Positions 1 through 4,496 of a DNA stretch of 6,305 nucleotides are shown here, in pieces. Where the stretch lies: NCBI GenBank assembly GCA_026785865.1, contig JAJAZG010000550.1, positions 1 through 6,305 on the forward strand, in the 5' to 3' direction. Under the pieces are notes generated by a model. It saw only the letters and a list, made by a program, of their open reading frames with translations. It searched no databases and was not told the DNA's origin. Each line of letters starts with the position of its first letter. Position 1 is the stretch's first letter. Source of the DNA: Pseudanabaena sp. CAN_BIN31 (GTDB lineage: Bacteria > Cyanobacteriota > Cyanobacteriia > Pseudanabaenales > Pseudanabaenaceae). The translations under genes were made by a program, and so were the position numbers.

Positions 1-252
1 GAAAGCGTCGTATTGTCAATTCCTAGAGTGCAACTCCTATCAAAACTGCAACAGGATACAAATTTTTCGTCACGATTTTATCGCGCTATCTGTCTTTGTC
101 TTTCCGATCGCCTACGCGGTACTGTTAACCGCCTCGGATATGGCTATAACTTAGAATCAGATCTTGGAGGATTTGGTCAGTCGATGATCACCAACTTAGA
201 ACTAGCCGAAGCAAAGTTTAACTGGTTGATCAAAAATGTACGCAGAGCTTAG
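1..252 (+). CDS. Cyclic nucleotide-binding domain-type protein, C-terminal fragment (5' end outside window)
   Basis: The frame is open from the first base and ends with TAG at 250-252, giving 83 residues of a longer protein cut by the window edge. The fragment begins in what looks like the last strands of a cNMP-binding beta-roll (VLSIPR, fragment residues 4-9). A helix with SSRFYRA (24-29) and SDRLRGTVNRLGYG (35-48) follows. This resembles the end of Crp-type effector domains in cyanobacterial cyclic-nucleotide-binding proteins, where the stretch after the roll reads like FYRALAxFLSDRLR. The tail NLELAEAKFNWLIKNV (65-80) also fits that family, and no helix-turn-helix follows. The ligand-binding pocket lies upstream and is not visible, so ligand and role are unknown. 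A TTG at 13 could be read as a start, but the frame and similarity continue upstream of it. The family call is from recalled pattern similarity. Confidence 0.68.
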   Translation, partial: ESVVLSIPRVQLLSKLQQDTNFSSRFYRAICLCLSDRLRGTVNRLGYGYNLESDLGGFGQSMITNLELAEAKFNWLIKNVRRA

Positions 253-272
253 CGGCTGTTAGCTTTTCAAAC

Positions 273-303
273 AAAAAAAGAGGCGTAAAACGCCTCTTTT
301 TTT
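273..303. terminator. Bidirectional rho-independent terminator between the cNMP-type gene and accB
   Basis: Stem GAGGCG (280-285) pairs perfectly with CGCCTC (291-296) around the loop TAAAA. Seven A (273-279) precede it and seven T (297-303) follow, so each strand has a GC stem followed by a T run. It sits 20 bases after the + strand stop codon and 19 bases beyond the minus-strand accB stop, so it can end both convergent transcripts. Confidence 0.9.
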
Positions 304-322
304 AGGTTTTAAATTTTTGCTT

Positions 323-811
323 TTAATTTGCTTCAATTCGCATTAAAACTTGACCATACTCAACTGGTTGAGAGCTTTCCACCAAAATTTCTACGATTTT
401 GCCAGAGGCTTCTGACTCAATCTCATTCATTAGTTTCATGGCTTCAATGATGCAGACAGCATTACCTTTTTTGATCGTATCGCCAATTTCGACAAAGGGC
501 GCATCATCAGGTGATGGAGATCGATAAAATGTGCCAACCATGGGCGATGTAATTTCGATTAGCTTTTTGGCAGGAAGAGAATCCGCGATCGTGTTGGTAT
601 GATGAGCTACAGGACTAGTAGTCTGCTCGATCGCTACTGGTGATGGCGCTGCATAGCTAACAGGAAGAGATGGCGGAGCCACAGATACAACTCTAGTTTC
701 GCTCTTACGGATACTCAAACGGACATCGCCTGATTCTAAAGTCAGTTCGGTAATATCGGTCTGATTTAGAATCTTAACGAGTTCGTGTACTTGCTCTAAG
801 CTAAATTCCAC
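323..811 (-). CDS. accB: Biotin carboxyl carrier protein of acetyl-CoA carboxylase (AccB)
   Basis: This 162-residue protein carries biotin between the biotin carboxylase and carboxyltransferase parts of acetyl-CoA carboxylase, the first committed step of fatty acid synthesis. An N-terminal segment (about 1-37, MEFSLEQVHELVKILNQTDI) matches the usual AccB start. A flexible Pro/Ala/Ser-rich linker (about 40-80) follows, then the biotinyl domain (about 84-162). The biotinylation motif EAMKLMNEIE spans 123-132, with the target lysine at K126. The length is normal for cyanobacterial AccB. The start is a GTG (809-811) directly after the efp stop, giving TAGGTG, so translation is probably coupled to efp. 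The same efp-accB order is known in Synechocystis (slr0434-slr0435). The linker contains a Pro-Pro pair (P46-P47). The bidirectional terminator at 273-303 ends the operon. The identity is secure; the GTG start is very likely because the protein aligns from its first residues. Confidence 0.96.
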   Translation of the reverse strand: MEFSLEQVHELVKILNQTDITELTLESGDVRLSIRKSETRVVSVAPPSLPVSYAAPSPVAIEQTTSPVAHHTNTIADSLPAKKLIEITSPMVGTFYRSPSPDDAPFVEIGDTIKKGNAVCIIEAMKLMNEIESEASGKIVEILVESSQPVEYGQVLMRIEAN

Positions 812-1372
812 CTAATTTTCACGCCCCAAATACGTGTCTTCACGGGTATCAATTTTGACGCGATCGCCAACACTTACAAATAAAGGAACCATGATGGATG
901 CGCCAGTTTCAAGCTTGGCGACTTTACTGCCACCTGTGGCTGTATCACCTTTCAAACCCGGATCGGTTTCGACTACTTCAAGGACAACTGCGTTAGGGAG
1001 TTCTACATCAATAACTCTTTCACGCCAGCGCACAACGTTTACTTCCATACCTTCTTTGATGTACTTAACGCGGCTACCGATTTGCGCTGCCGTCAAAGTT
1101 GACTCGTCATAGCTCTGCATATCCATAAAGATATAGTCATCACCATCTTTATAGGTATGTTGCATTGAGCTTTTCTCTAGAACGGCTTGAGGCATTGTCT
1201 CACCAGCTCTAAAGGTTCTGTCTAAATTTTTACCTGTCATGGCGCTTTTTAGCGTGGTGCGAACAAAAGCCGAACCTTTGCCAGGTTTTACGTGTAAAGA
1301 TTCAACTACACGCCAGACTTCGCCATCAAGTTCAATTGTTACGCCGGGTCGAAAATCGTTACTAGAGATCAT
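812..1372 (-). CDS. efp: Translation elongation factor P (EF-P)
   Basis: EF-P binds between the P and E sites of stalled ribosomes and helps form peptide bonds at consecutive prolines. I place the start at the ATG at 1370-1372, giving MISSNDFRPG and 186 residues, the usual EF-P length. An upstream in-frame ATG at 1465 would add 31 residues with no family counterpart. Three beta-barrel domains are expected, roughly 1-63 (KOW-like), 65-126 and 128-186 (OB fold). The domain I tip reads HVKPGKGSAF with K32 at the position of the modified Lys34 of E. coli EF-P; I see no modification gene here. The family signature near the C-terminus reads KIDTREDTYLGREN. The gene is first in an operon with accB, with zero bases between stop and start. 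There is no clear Shine-Dalgarno sequence before the chosen ATG (AACCTGCA), which is common in cyanobacteria. The identity is secure. Confidence 0.96.
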   Translation of the reverse strand: MISSNDFRPGVTIELDGEVWRVVESLHVKPGKGSAFVRTTLKSAMTGKNLDRTFRAGETMPQAVLEKSSMQHTYKDGDDYIFMDMQSYDESTLTAAQIGSRVKYIKEGMEVNVVRWRERVIDVELPNAVVLEVVETDPGLKGDTATGGSKVAKLETGASIMVPLFVSVGDRVKIDTREDTYLGREN

Positions 1373-1398
1373 TGCAGGTTGAGTAATAGCCAGTGATA

Positions 1399-1404
1399 AT
1401 TTTA
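1399..1404 (-). promoter_or_regulatory. Candidate -10 box for efp-accB
   Basis: Read on the minus strand this is TAAAAT, five of six matches to TATAAT. It lies about 27 bases before the chosen efp ATG and would give a very short leader. A TTGTCG element lies 20 bases further upstream, which is wider than the ideal 17-base spacing. If this promoter is the one used, the 31-residue N-terminal extension of the efp frame cannot be translated from its transcript, which supports the shorter start. Weak, pattern-only evidence. Confidence 0.27.
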
Positions 1405-1447
1405 GCCTAGCGATGTAACCTTTACGACAAAAAGATTTAAAACGCAG

Positions 1448-1486
1448 AAAAGTAGGAGGGGGCATAAAGCTTTCCCGCCTACTTTT
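1448..1486. repeat. Long imperfect inverted repeat (hairpin) in the efp/thioredoxin divergent region
   Basis: AAAAGTAGG (1448-1456) pairs with CCTACTTTT (1478-1486). After one A/G mismatch (1457/1477), GGG (1458-1460) pairs with CCC (1474-1476). The result is a 12-pair stem with one mismatch and a 13-base loop that itself holds AAAGCTTT. It lies between the divergent starts of efp and the thioredoxin gene. On the + strand the stem runs into six T (1483-1488), giving a terminator-like shape, but no + strand gene ends just before it. It may be a 5' leader structure of a longer efp transcript, an operator, or a block to antisense transcription. The pairing is seen directly; the role is unknown. 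Confidence 0.6.
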
Positions 1487-1499
1487 TTGGTAATTGCTA

Positions 1500-1505
1500 T
1501 AGAAT
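1500..1505 (+). promoter_or_regulatory. Candidate -10 box for the thioredoxin gene
   Basis: TAGAAT matches TATAAT at five of six positions and lies 27 bases before the thioredoxin ATG, in an AT-rich stretch just right of the 1448-1486 hairpin. No good -35 hexamer is found at 16-18 bases upstream. Suggestive only. Confidence 0.22.
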
Positions 1506-1532
1506 TAAATTTTTAACAGAGCGATCGCCCCT

Positions 1533-1850
1533 ATGTCAGTAAAAAAGCAGTTTGGTAGTTTTGACGAGTTGTTAGAAGGTTCGGAATTGCCTGTCCTTGT
1601 TGACTTCTATGCGCCTTGGTGTGGTCCTTGTCAACTGATGACAGGGATTTTGGACAAGGTTAGCGAAAGAATGAAAGATAAGGTGCAGATCGTAAAGATC
1701 AATACTGATAATTATCCTGATCTCGCTTCGCAGTATAAGGTTTTTGCTTTGCCCACATTGGTGCTGTTTAAAGATGGAGCGCCTGTTGATCGCGTTGAGG
1801 GGGTGATTCAAGCCGATCAACTTTGCGATCGCCTTGCAGTTCATGCTTAA
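1533..1850 (+). CDS. trxA: Thioredoxin, y-type (plastid-like)
   Basis: This 105-residue cytosolic thioredoxin reduces target disulfides through the active site WCGPC (W29, C30, C33). The buried acidic residue is in VDFYAPW (D24), and the cis-proline is P74 in ALPT. The length is a complete single domain with no signal peptide. The opening KKQFGSFDELL and the segments KINTDNYPDLASQYKVFALPTLVLFKDG and DRVEG resemble plant chloroplast thioredoxin y and its cyanobacterial relatives more than the m-type TrxA, so I infer the y subclass. Plant y-type enzymes serve antioxidant partners such as peroxiredoxins and methionine sulfoxide reductase; that role is not shown here. An extra cysteine (C98) lies near the C-terminus. 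There is no Shine-Dalgarno sequence before the ATG; a HIP1 octamer (1521-1528) sits there instead. The gene is divergent from efp and monocistronic, with a terminator at 1934-1957. The symbol is the generic family symbol; the subclass might be named trxY. Confidence 0.94.
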   Translation: MSVKKQFGSFDELLEGSELPVLVDFYAPWCGPCQLMTGILDKVSERMKDKVQIVKINTDNYPDLASQYKVFALPTLVLFKDGAPVDRVEGVIQADQLCDRLAVHA

Positions 1851-1879
1851 ACGAAAAAGGCACCAATAACTTGAACAGG

Positions 1880-1900
1880 CAAGGGGCTTAAGCCCCTTGT
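1880..1900. repeat. Dispersed intergenic palindrome, copy 1
   Basis: The core AAGGGGCTTAAGCCCCTT (1881-1898) is a perfect palindrome, extended by C before and G after (1880-1899). With the following T the 21 bases 1880-1900 recur exactly at 5727-5747. It starts 30 bases after the thioredoxin stop codon, in the tail-to-tail gap before the CobW-family gene. Folded as RNA it gives a stem with a TTAA loop on either strand. It lacks a good T run, so it is more like a REP-type repeat or RNA 3'-end stabiliser than a classical terminator. Confidence 0.8.
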
Positions 1901-1933
1901 TAAGGCTTGTAATTGTGAGTAACTTATTTTTAC

Positions 1934-1957
1934 AAGCACCCCAAGGGTGCTTTTTTT
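1934..1957 (+). terminator. Rho-independent terminator of the thioredoxin gene
   Basis: AAGCACCC (1934-1941) pairs with GGGTGCTT (1945-1952) around the loop CAA, and T's run to 1957 on the + strand. It lies about 84 bases after the thioredoxin stop. In the opposite direction the stem is followed by TTGTAAAAA, a poor tail, so it serves the CobW-family gene less well, although it begins only 2 bases beyond that gene's stop codon. Confidence 0.85.
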
Positions 1958-1959
1958 GT

Positions 1960-3024
1960 TTAAGCGAGGCAATCTGTAAGTTTTGTTAATAGATCTTCAC
2001 GATCTAAATTCCGACCGATGATCACTAGCTGATTACTTAAAGATTTGTTGCGATCGTCGGTCTTGAGTTCATAGCGTTTGCCACTGAGTTGAAAGACATA
2101 GCGATTGTCGATATTGGCAAAATTCAAAATTCCTTTGGCGCGAAAAACATCAATGGGTAATTGCTTGTCCAGAAAATTTTGGAACTTATCGAGATTAAAG
2201 GCGCGATCGCTTTGAAATGAAATTGAAATAAAACCGTCGTTTTCGAGATGGTCGGAATGGTGATGATGATGATCGTCATGGTCGTGATTATGCCCACAGT
2301 TAGCATCATGAACATGTTCAGGCTCATGATCGTGATGTTCAGCCTCTGGAGCAGGAGCGATCGCGGATTGGTCGATCTCGATATCGAGAATCAATGGTAA
2401 TGGCACAACACCCAAATGCGATCTTAAAATCCTCGCTTTAGTCTTGGTTTTATTAATGTATGCTTCTAGTTCTTGTAGCTTTTCTTCGGCAACTAGATCG
2501 GTTTTATTGAGAATAATAATGTCGCCGTACATGATTTGGGCATAAGCCGCATCACTATTAAAATGCTCAGAAGTAAAGGCTTCGGAATCAACTACGGTCA
2601 AAATCGAATCGAGTCGGGTTAGGTGCTGTAGCTCAGTGCCTAAAAAAGTCAAGGCGATCGGTAATGGGTCAGCAACGCCTGTCGTTTCCACGATCATGTA
2701 GTCAATGCGATCACCGCGTTCGAGAACACTGTAAACAGCATCGACTAAGCCATCATTGATCGTGCAGCAAATACAACCATTGCTCAGTTCCATCATATTT
2801 TCATCGACGGAAACTAATAACTGGCTGTCAATGTTGATATCGCCAAATTCATTCACTAAAACCGCAACTTTTAGATCTTGCTGGTTTTGTAAAATGTGAT
2901 TGAGCAAAGTGGTCTTGCCACTACCTAAAAAGCCTGTGATGATCGTGACTGGCATTCCCCGTTTGGGGACATCCATAATGTCCTGTGTCATAACTTCTGT
3001 AGCGTTGCGATCGGAAGTGAGCAT
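1960..3024 (-). CDS. COG0523/CobW-family metal-associated GTPase with His-rich region
   Basis: This is a 354-residue soluble P-loop GTPase of the G3E/COG0523 family, whose members act in zinc, cobalt or other metal handling. The Walker A motif is GFLGSGKTT (31-39). The metal-binding CxCC motif is in NGCICC (C84, C86, C87). ETTGVADP (113-120) is the switch/Walker B region and NKTD (173-176) the guanine-specificity motif. A His/Asp/Glu-rich segment (about 230-259, including NCGHNHDHD and five consecutive His) links the GTPase to the CobW C-terminal domain (about 264-352; FRAKGILNF at 294-302). The domain order and length are typical of cyanobacterial homologues. The His-rich stretch and CxCC favour a zinc chaperone-like (ZNG1/YeiR/YjiA-type) role over cobalamin synthesis, since no cobalamin genes are nearby. 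No clear Zur box is visible upstream, and metal and client are not determined. The ATG at 3022-3024 has no Shine-Dalgarno sequence; starts at M12, M17 or M24 would still keep the P-loop. Confidence 0.93.
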   Translation of the reverse strand: MLTSDRNATEVMTQDIMDVPKRGMPVTIITGFLGSGKTTLLNHILQNQQDLKVAVLVNEFGDINIDSQLLVSVDENMMELSNGCICCTINDGLVDAVYSVLERGDRIDYMIVETTGVADPLPIALTFLGTELQHLTRLDSILTVVDSEAFTSEHFNSDAAYAQIMYGDIIILNKTDLVAEEKLQELEAYINKTKTKARILRSHLGVVPLPLILDIEIDQSAIAPAPEAEHHDHEPEHVHDANCGHNHDHDDHHHHHSDHLENDGFISISFQSDRAFNLDKFQNFLDKQLPIDVFRAKGILNFANIDNRYVFQLSGKRYELKTDDRNKSLSNQLVIIGRNLDREDLLTKLTDCLA

Positions 3025-3086
3025 GAACTTTTTATGCCAAAATCAATTTAATATCCATTTTACACAGTCGCGATCTGTGGATCACC

Positions 3087-3578
3087 ATGTCAATTCCAGA
3101 ATCTTGCACTGCTCCTACGCTTGAAGACATTCTCGCGATGTTGGCAATGCGCCTAGAGTTAGAAGAGGCGATCGCTAAGTTGCCATTAACGCAAGCATTG
3201 GAGCAATGTTTGTTACTTACACAGATCAATGACTCACCTTACCTTGCTGAGTTTATTAACCAAGAACTTACTGGCTATAGCAGTCAACCACCTAGCTATC
3301 GATATGTGCATCTGAGTTACTTCGACACTGGTGGACAGTTTATTAATGGAATAAACCAATACAACAATTATCCTGTAATTACAGGAGTTTGCAAACTAGA
3401 ACGGCATCTTAAAAATGGTTTGACGTTGATGTTGCCGAAGCAGATTTTGGCTTTTTTATCACAAGTTTCAGGGTGCGAGGTCGATATTGGTCATATCTCG
3501 CCAACCGAAACCCAAAATCTTTTAGAAACTATTCGGCATCAAGTTATCCACAAAATCACCATGAATCTCGTCAAATAG
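3087..3578 (+). CDS. Small AbiTii-like domain protein (possible abortive-infection relative)
   Basis: This is a 163-residue soluble protein without signal or membrane segment. Residues 33-75 follow the pattern I recall for the AbiTii domain (Pfam AbiTii). There is a helix with conserved leucines (LTQALEQCLLL, 34-44), then AEFINQELTGY (54-64) corresponding to the family's (E/D)W(I/L)xxELNGY, then PSYRYV (69-74) corresponding to PxYRxV. The C-terminal LLETIRHQVIHKI (145-157) matches the closing helix (LLxxVRxxIL) of that domain. The protein would therefore be one complete AbiTii domain plus a short N-terminal helix. AbiTii is named after the second component of the lactococcal AbiT phage-resistance system, but many homologues are uncharacterised. 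No AbiTi partner, toxin or nuclease is adjacent. It is divergent from the CobW-family gene (62 bases between starts). The start has a weak GGATCACC before ATG; M18 or M21 are alternatives. HIP1 (3168-3175) argues it is resident rather than freshly acquired. Confidence 0.6.
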   Translation: MSIPESCTAPTLEDILAMLAMRLELEEAIAKLPLTQALEQCLLLTQINDSPYLAEFINQELTGYSSQPPSYRYVHLSYFDTGGQFINGINQYNNYPVITGVCKLERHLKNGLTLMLPKQILAFLSQVSGCEVDIGHISPTETQNLLETIRHQVIHKITMNLVK

Positions 3579-3627
3579 GGACACGGCGCAACCTGCCAAT
3601 TTATCGATAGTCGCCATGAGGCGCTAC

Positions 3628-3633
3628 TATAAT
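3628..3633 (+). promoter_or_regulatory. Consensus -10 box of the trpA promoter
   Basis: TATAAT, a perfect -10 match, lies 50 bases after the AbiTii-like stop and 32 bases before the trpA ATG. No recognisable -35 hexamer occurs at 16-18 bases (CGATAG at 17), which suggests an activator-assisted or -35-independent promoter. A start near 3639-3641 would leave a leader of about 25 bases carrying GGGA (3651-3654), the likely ribosome-binding site, so there is no room for a trp leader peptide or attenuator. Confidence 0.6.
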
Positions 3634-3665
3634 ACGGGACTACATTTTGTGGGAATTTTTACGTC

Positions 3666-4460
3666 ATGATATCCGTTTCCGCTCGATTTGAAGAACTGCG
3701 GGCTAAAGGGCAAGCTGCTCTGATTCCATTTATTACGGCTGGCGATCCTAACTTAGAGGCGACAGCAAAAGCTTTGCGGGTCTTGGATCAAAACGGCGCG
3801 GATTTTATTGAATTGGGTGTGCCTTACTCAGACCCGTTGGCAGATGGTCCCGTGATTCAGGCGGCGGCGACAAGGGCGTTGCAAAATGGCACAACCCTTC
3901 AGAAAGTTTTAGATATTGTGCGAGCCGTTGCCCCTGAATTGCGATCGCCGATCATCCTCTTCACCTACTACAACCCAATTTTAAATATGGGTGTGGAAAA
4001 GTTTTTACAAACAATCTATGAGTCAGGGGTACGCGGTCTAGTCGTTCCTGACTTACCTCTCGAAGAATCCCATGTGTTGCTAGAACCTGCGGAGAAAGCG
4101 GGTATCGAAGTAATTTTGTTGATTGCGCCGACTAGTCCTCCCGATCGCGTAAGTGCGATCGCCGAAAAGTCACAGGGCTTTATCTATGTGGTCAGTGCTA
4201 CAGGCGTTACGGGTGTGCGGACTGAAGTTTCTAAGGGTGTAAAAACGATGATCGAGCAACTGCGCGTAATTACCGATAAACCGATCGCAGTTGGGTTTGG
4301 AATCTCGCAGCCTGAACATGCTAAGCAAGTAATTGATTGGAATGCAGATGGGGCGATCGTGGGTAGTGCGATGGTGCGAAAACTCGCCGAACCTGCGGGT
4401 GGATTGCACGCGATCGCTGAGCTTTGCAAAACTCTCAAGCAAGCTATTAGTAGAGATTAG
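3666..4460 (+). CDS. trpA: Tryptophan synthase alpha chain
   Basis: TrpA cleaves indole-3-glycerol phosphate to indole and glyceraldehyde-3-phosphate. It works in an alpha2-beta2 complex with TrpB, to which indole is channelled. The 264 residues form a complete (beta/alpha)8 barrel. The catalytic residues stand at the textbook positions E49 (FIELGVPYSDP) and D60 (ADGP). The active-site loop-6 region reads YVVSATGVTG (174-183). Phosphate-binding segments are GFGIS (210-214) and GSAMV (233-237). The family signature is ELGVPYSDPLADGPVIQAA. The start ATG (3666) gives the usual MISVSARFEELR-type N-terminus, with GGGA 11 bases upstream. No other trp gene is in the window, consistent with the scattered trp genes of cyanobacteria. 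It is probably co-transcribed with the CofE-like gene 36 bases downstream, since no terminator lies between. All key residues are intact. Confidence 0.98.
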   Translation: MISVSARFEELRAKGQAALIPFITAGDPNLEATAKALRVLDQNGADFIELGVPYSDPLADGPVIQAAATRALQNGTTLQKVLDIVRAVAPELRSPIILFTYYNPILNMGVEKFLQTIYESGVRGLVVPDLPLEESHVLLEPAEKAGIEVILLIAPTSPPDRVSAIAEKSQGFIYVVSATGVTGVRTEVSKGVKTMIEQLRVITDKPIAVGFGISQPEHAKQVIDWNADGAIVGSAMVRKLAEPAGGLHAIAELCKTLKQAISRD

Positions 4461-4470
4461 GAATTAGAGG

Positions 4471-4494
4471 ATTAGGGCGAGAATTAAGGCGAGA
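4471..4494 (+). repeat. Tandem 12-base duplication carrying two Shine-Dalgarno-like cores
   Basis: ATTAGGGCGAGA (4471-4482) is followed immediately by ATTAAGGCGAGA (4483-4494), with 11 of 12 positions identical. Two further ATTAG starts precede at 4456 and 4463, so the last bases of trpA and the whole gap look built from degenerate repeats. The second copy supplies AAGG (4486-4489), seven bases before the ATG at 4497 and thus well placed as the ribosome-binding site of the CofE-like gene. The first copy supplies an off-distance duplicate. Confidence 0.75.
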
Positions 4495-4496
4495 TT

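Noticed and set aside
834..1112. A 92-codon + strand reading frame.
   Set aside because: It lies fully antisense to efp, its translation is Ser/Thr-rich without any recognisable domain, and efp is certain.
1373..1465. An in-frame 31-residue N-terminal extension of EF-P from an ATG at 1465.
   Set aside because: The extension has no counterpart in EF-P, would overlap the hairpin at 1448-1486, and the internal ATG at 1370-1372 gives the standard 186-residue protein starting MISSNDF.
1572..1844. A 90-codon minus-strand reading frame.
   Set aside because: It is the antisense shadow of the thioredoxin gene, with no recognisable domain.
1880..1957. A CRISPR-like or insertion-sequence end made of the palindrome plus the following hairpin.
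   Set aside because: There are no regularly spaced repeats, no target-site duplication and no transposase; the second palindrome copy lies alone 3.8 kb away.
2255..2295. A trinucleotide microsatellite (ATG/GAT-like repeats).
   Set aside because: It is explained by runs of His and Asp codons in the metal-binding segment of the GTPase and is interrupted by other codons.
3025..3086. A possible Zur box (TGATAATNATTATCA type) in front of the CobW-family gene.
   Set aside because: Only loose AT-rich similarity is seen, with no dyad matching the cyanobacterial Zur consensus.
2900..3229. Short frames on both strands across the CobW-family start and the AbiTii-like start.
   Set aside because: They overlap two better supported genes and the short divergent promoter region, and show no recognisable domain.
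4170..4442. Two overlapping minus-strand reading frames of 84-90 codons.
   Set aside because: Both are antisense to the catalytic core of trpA, which is conserved residue by residue.
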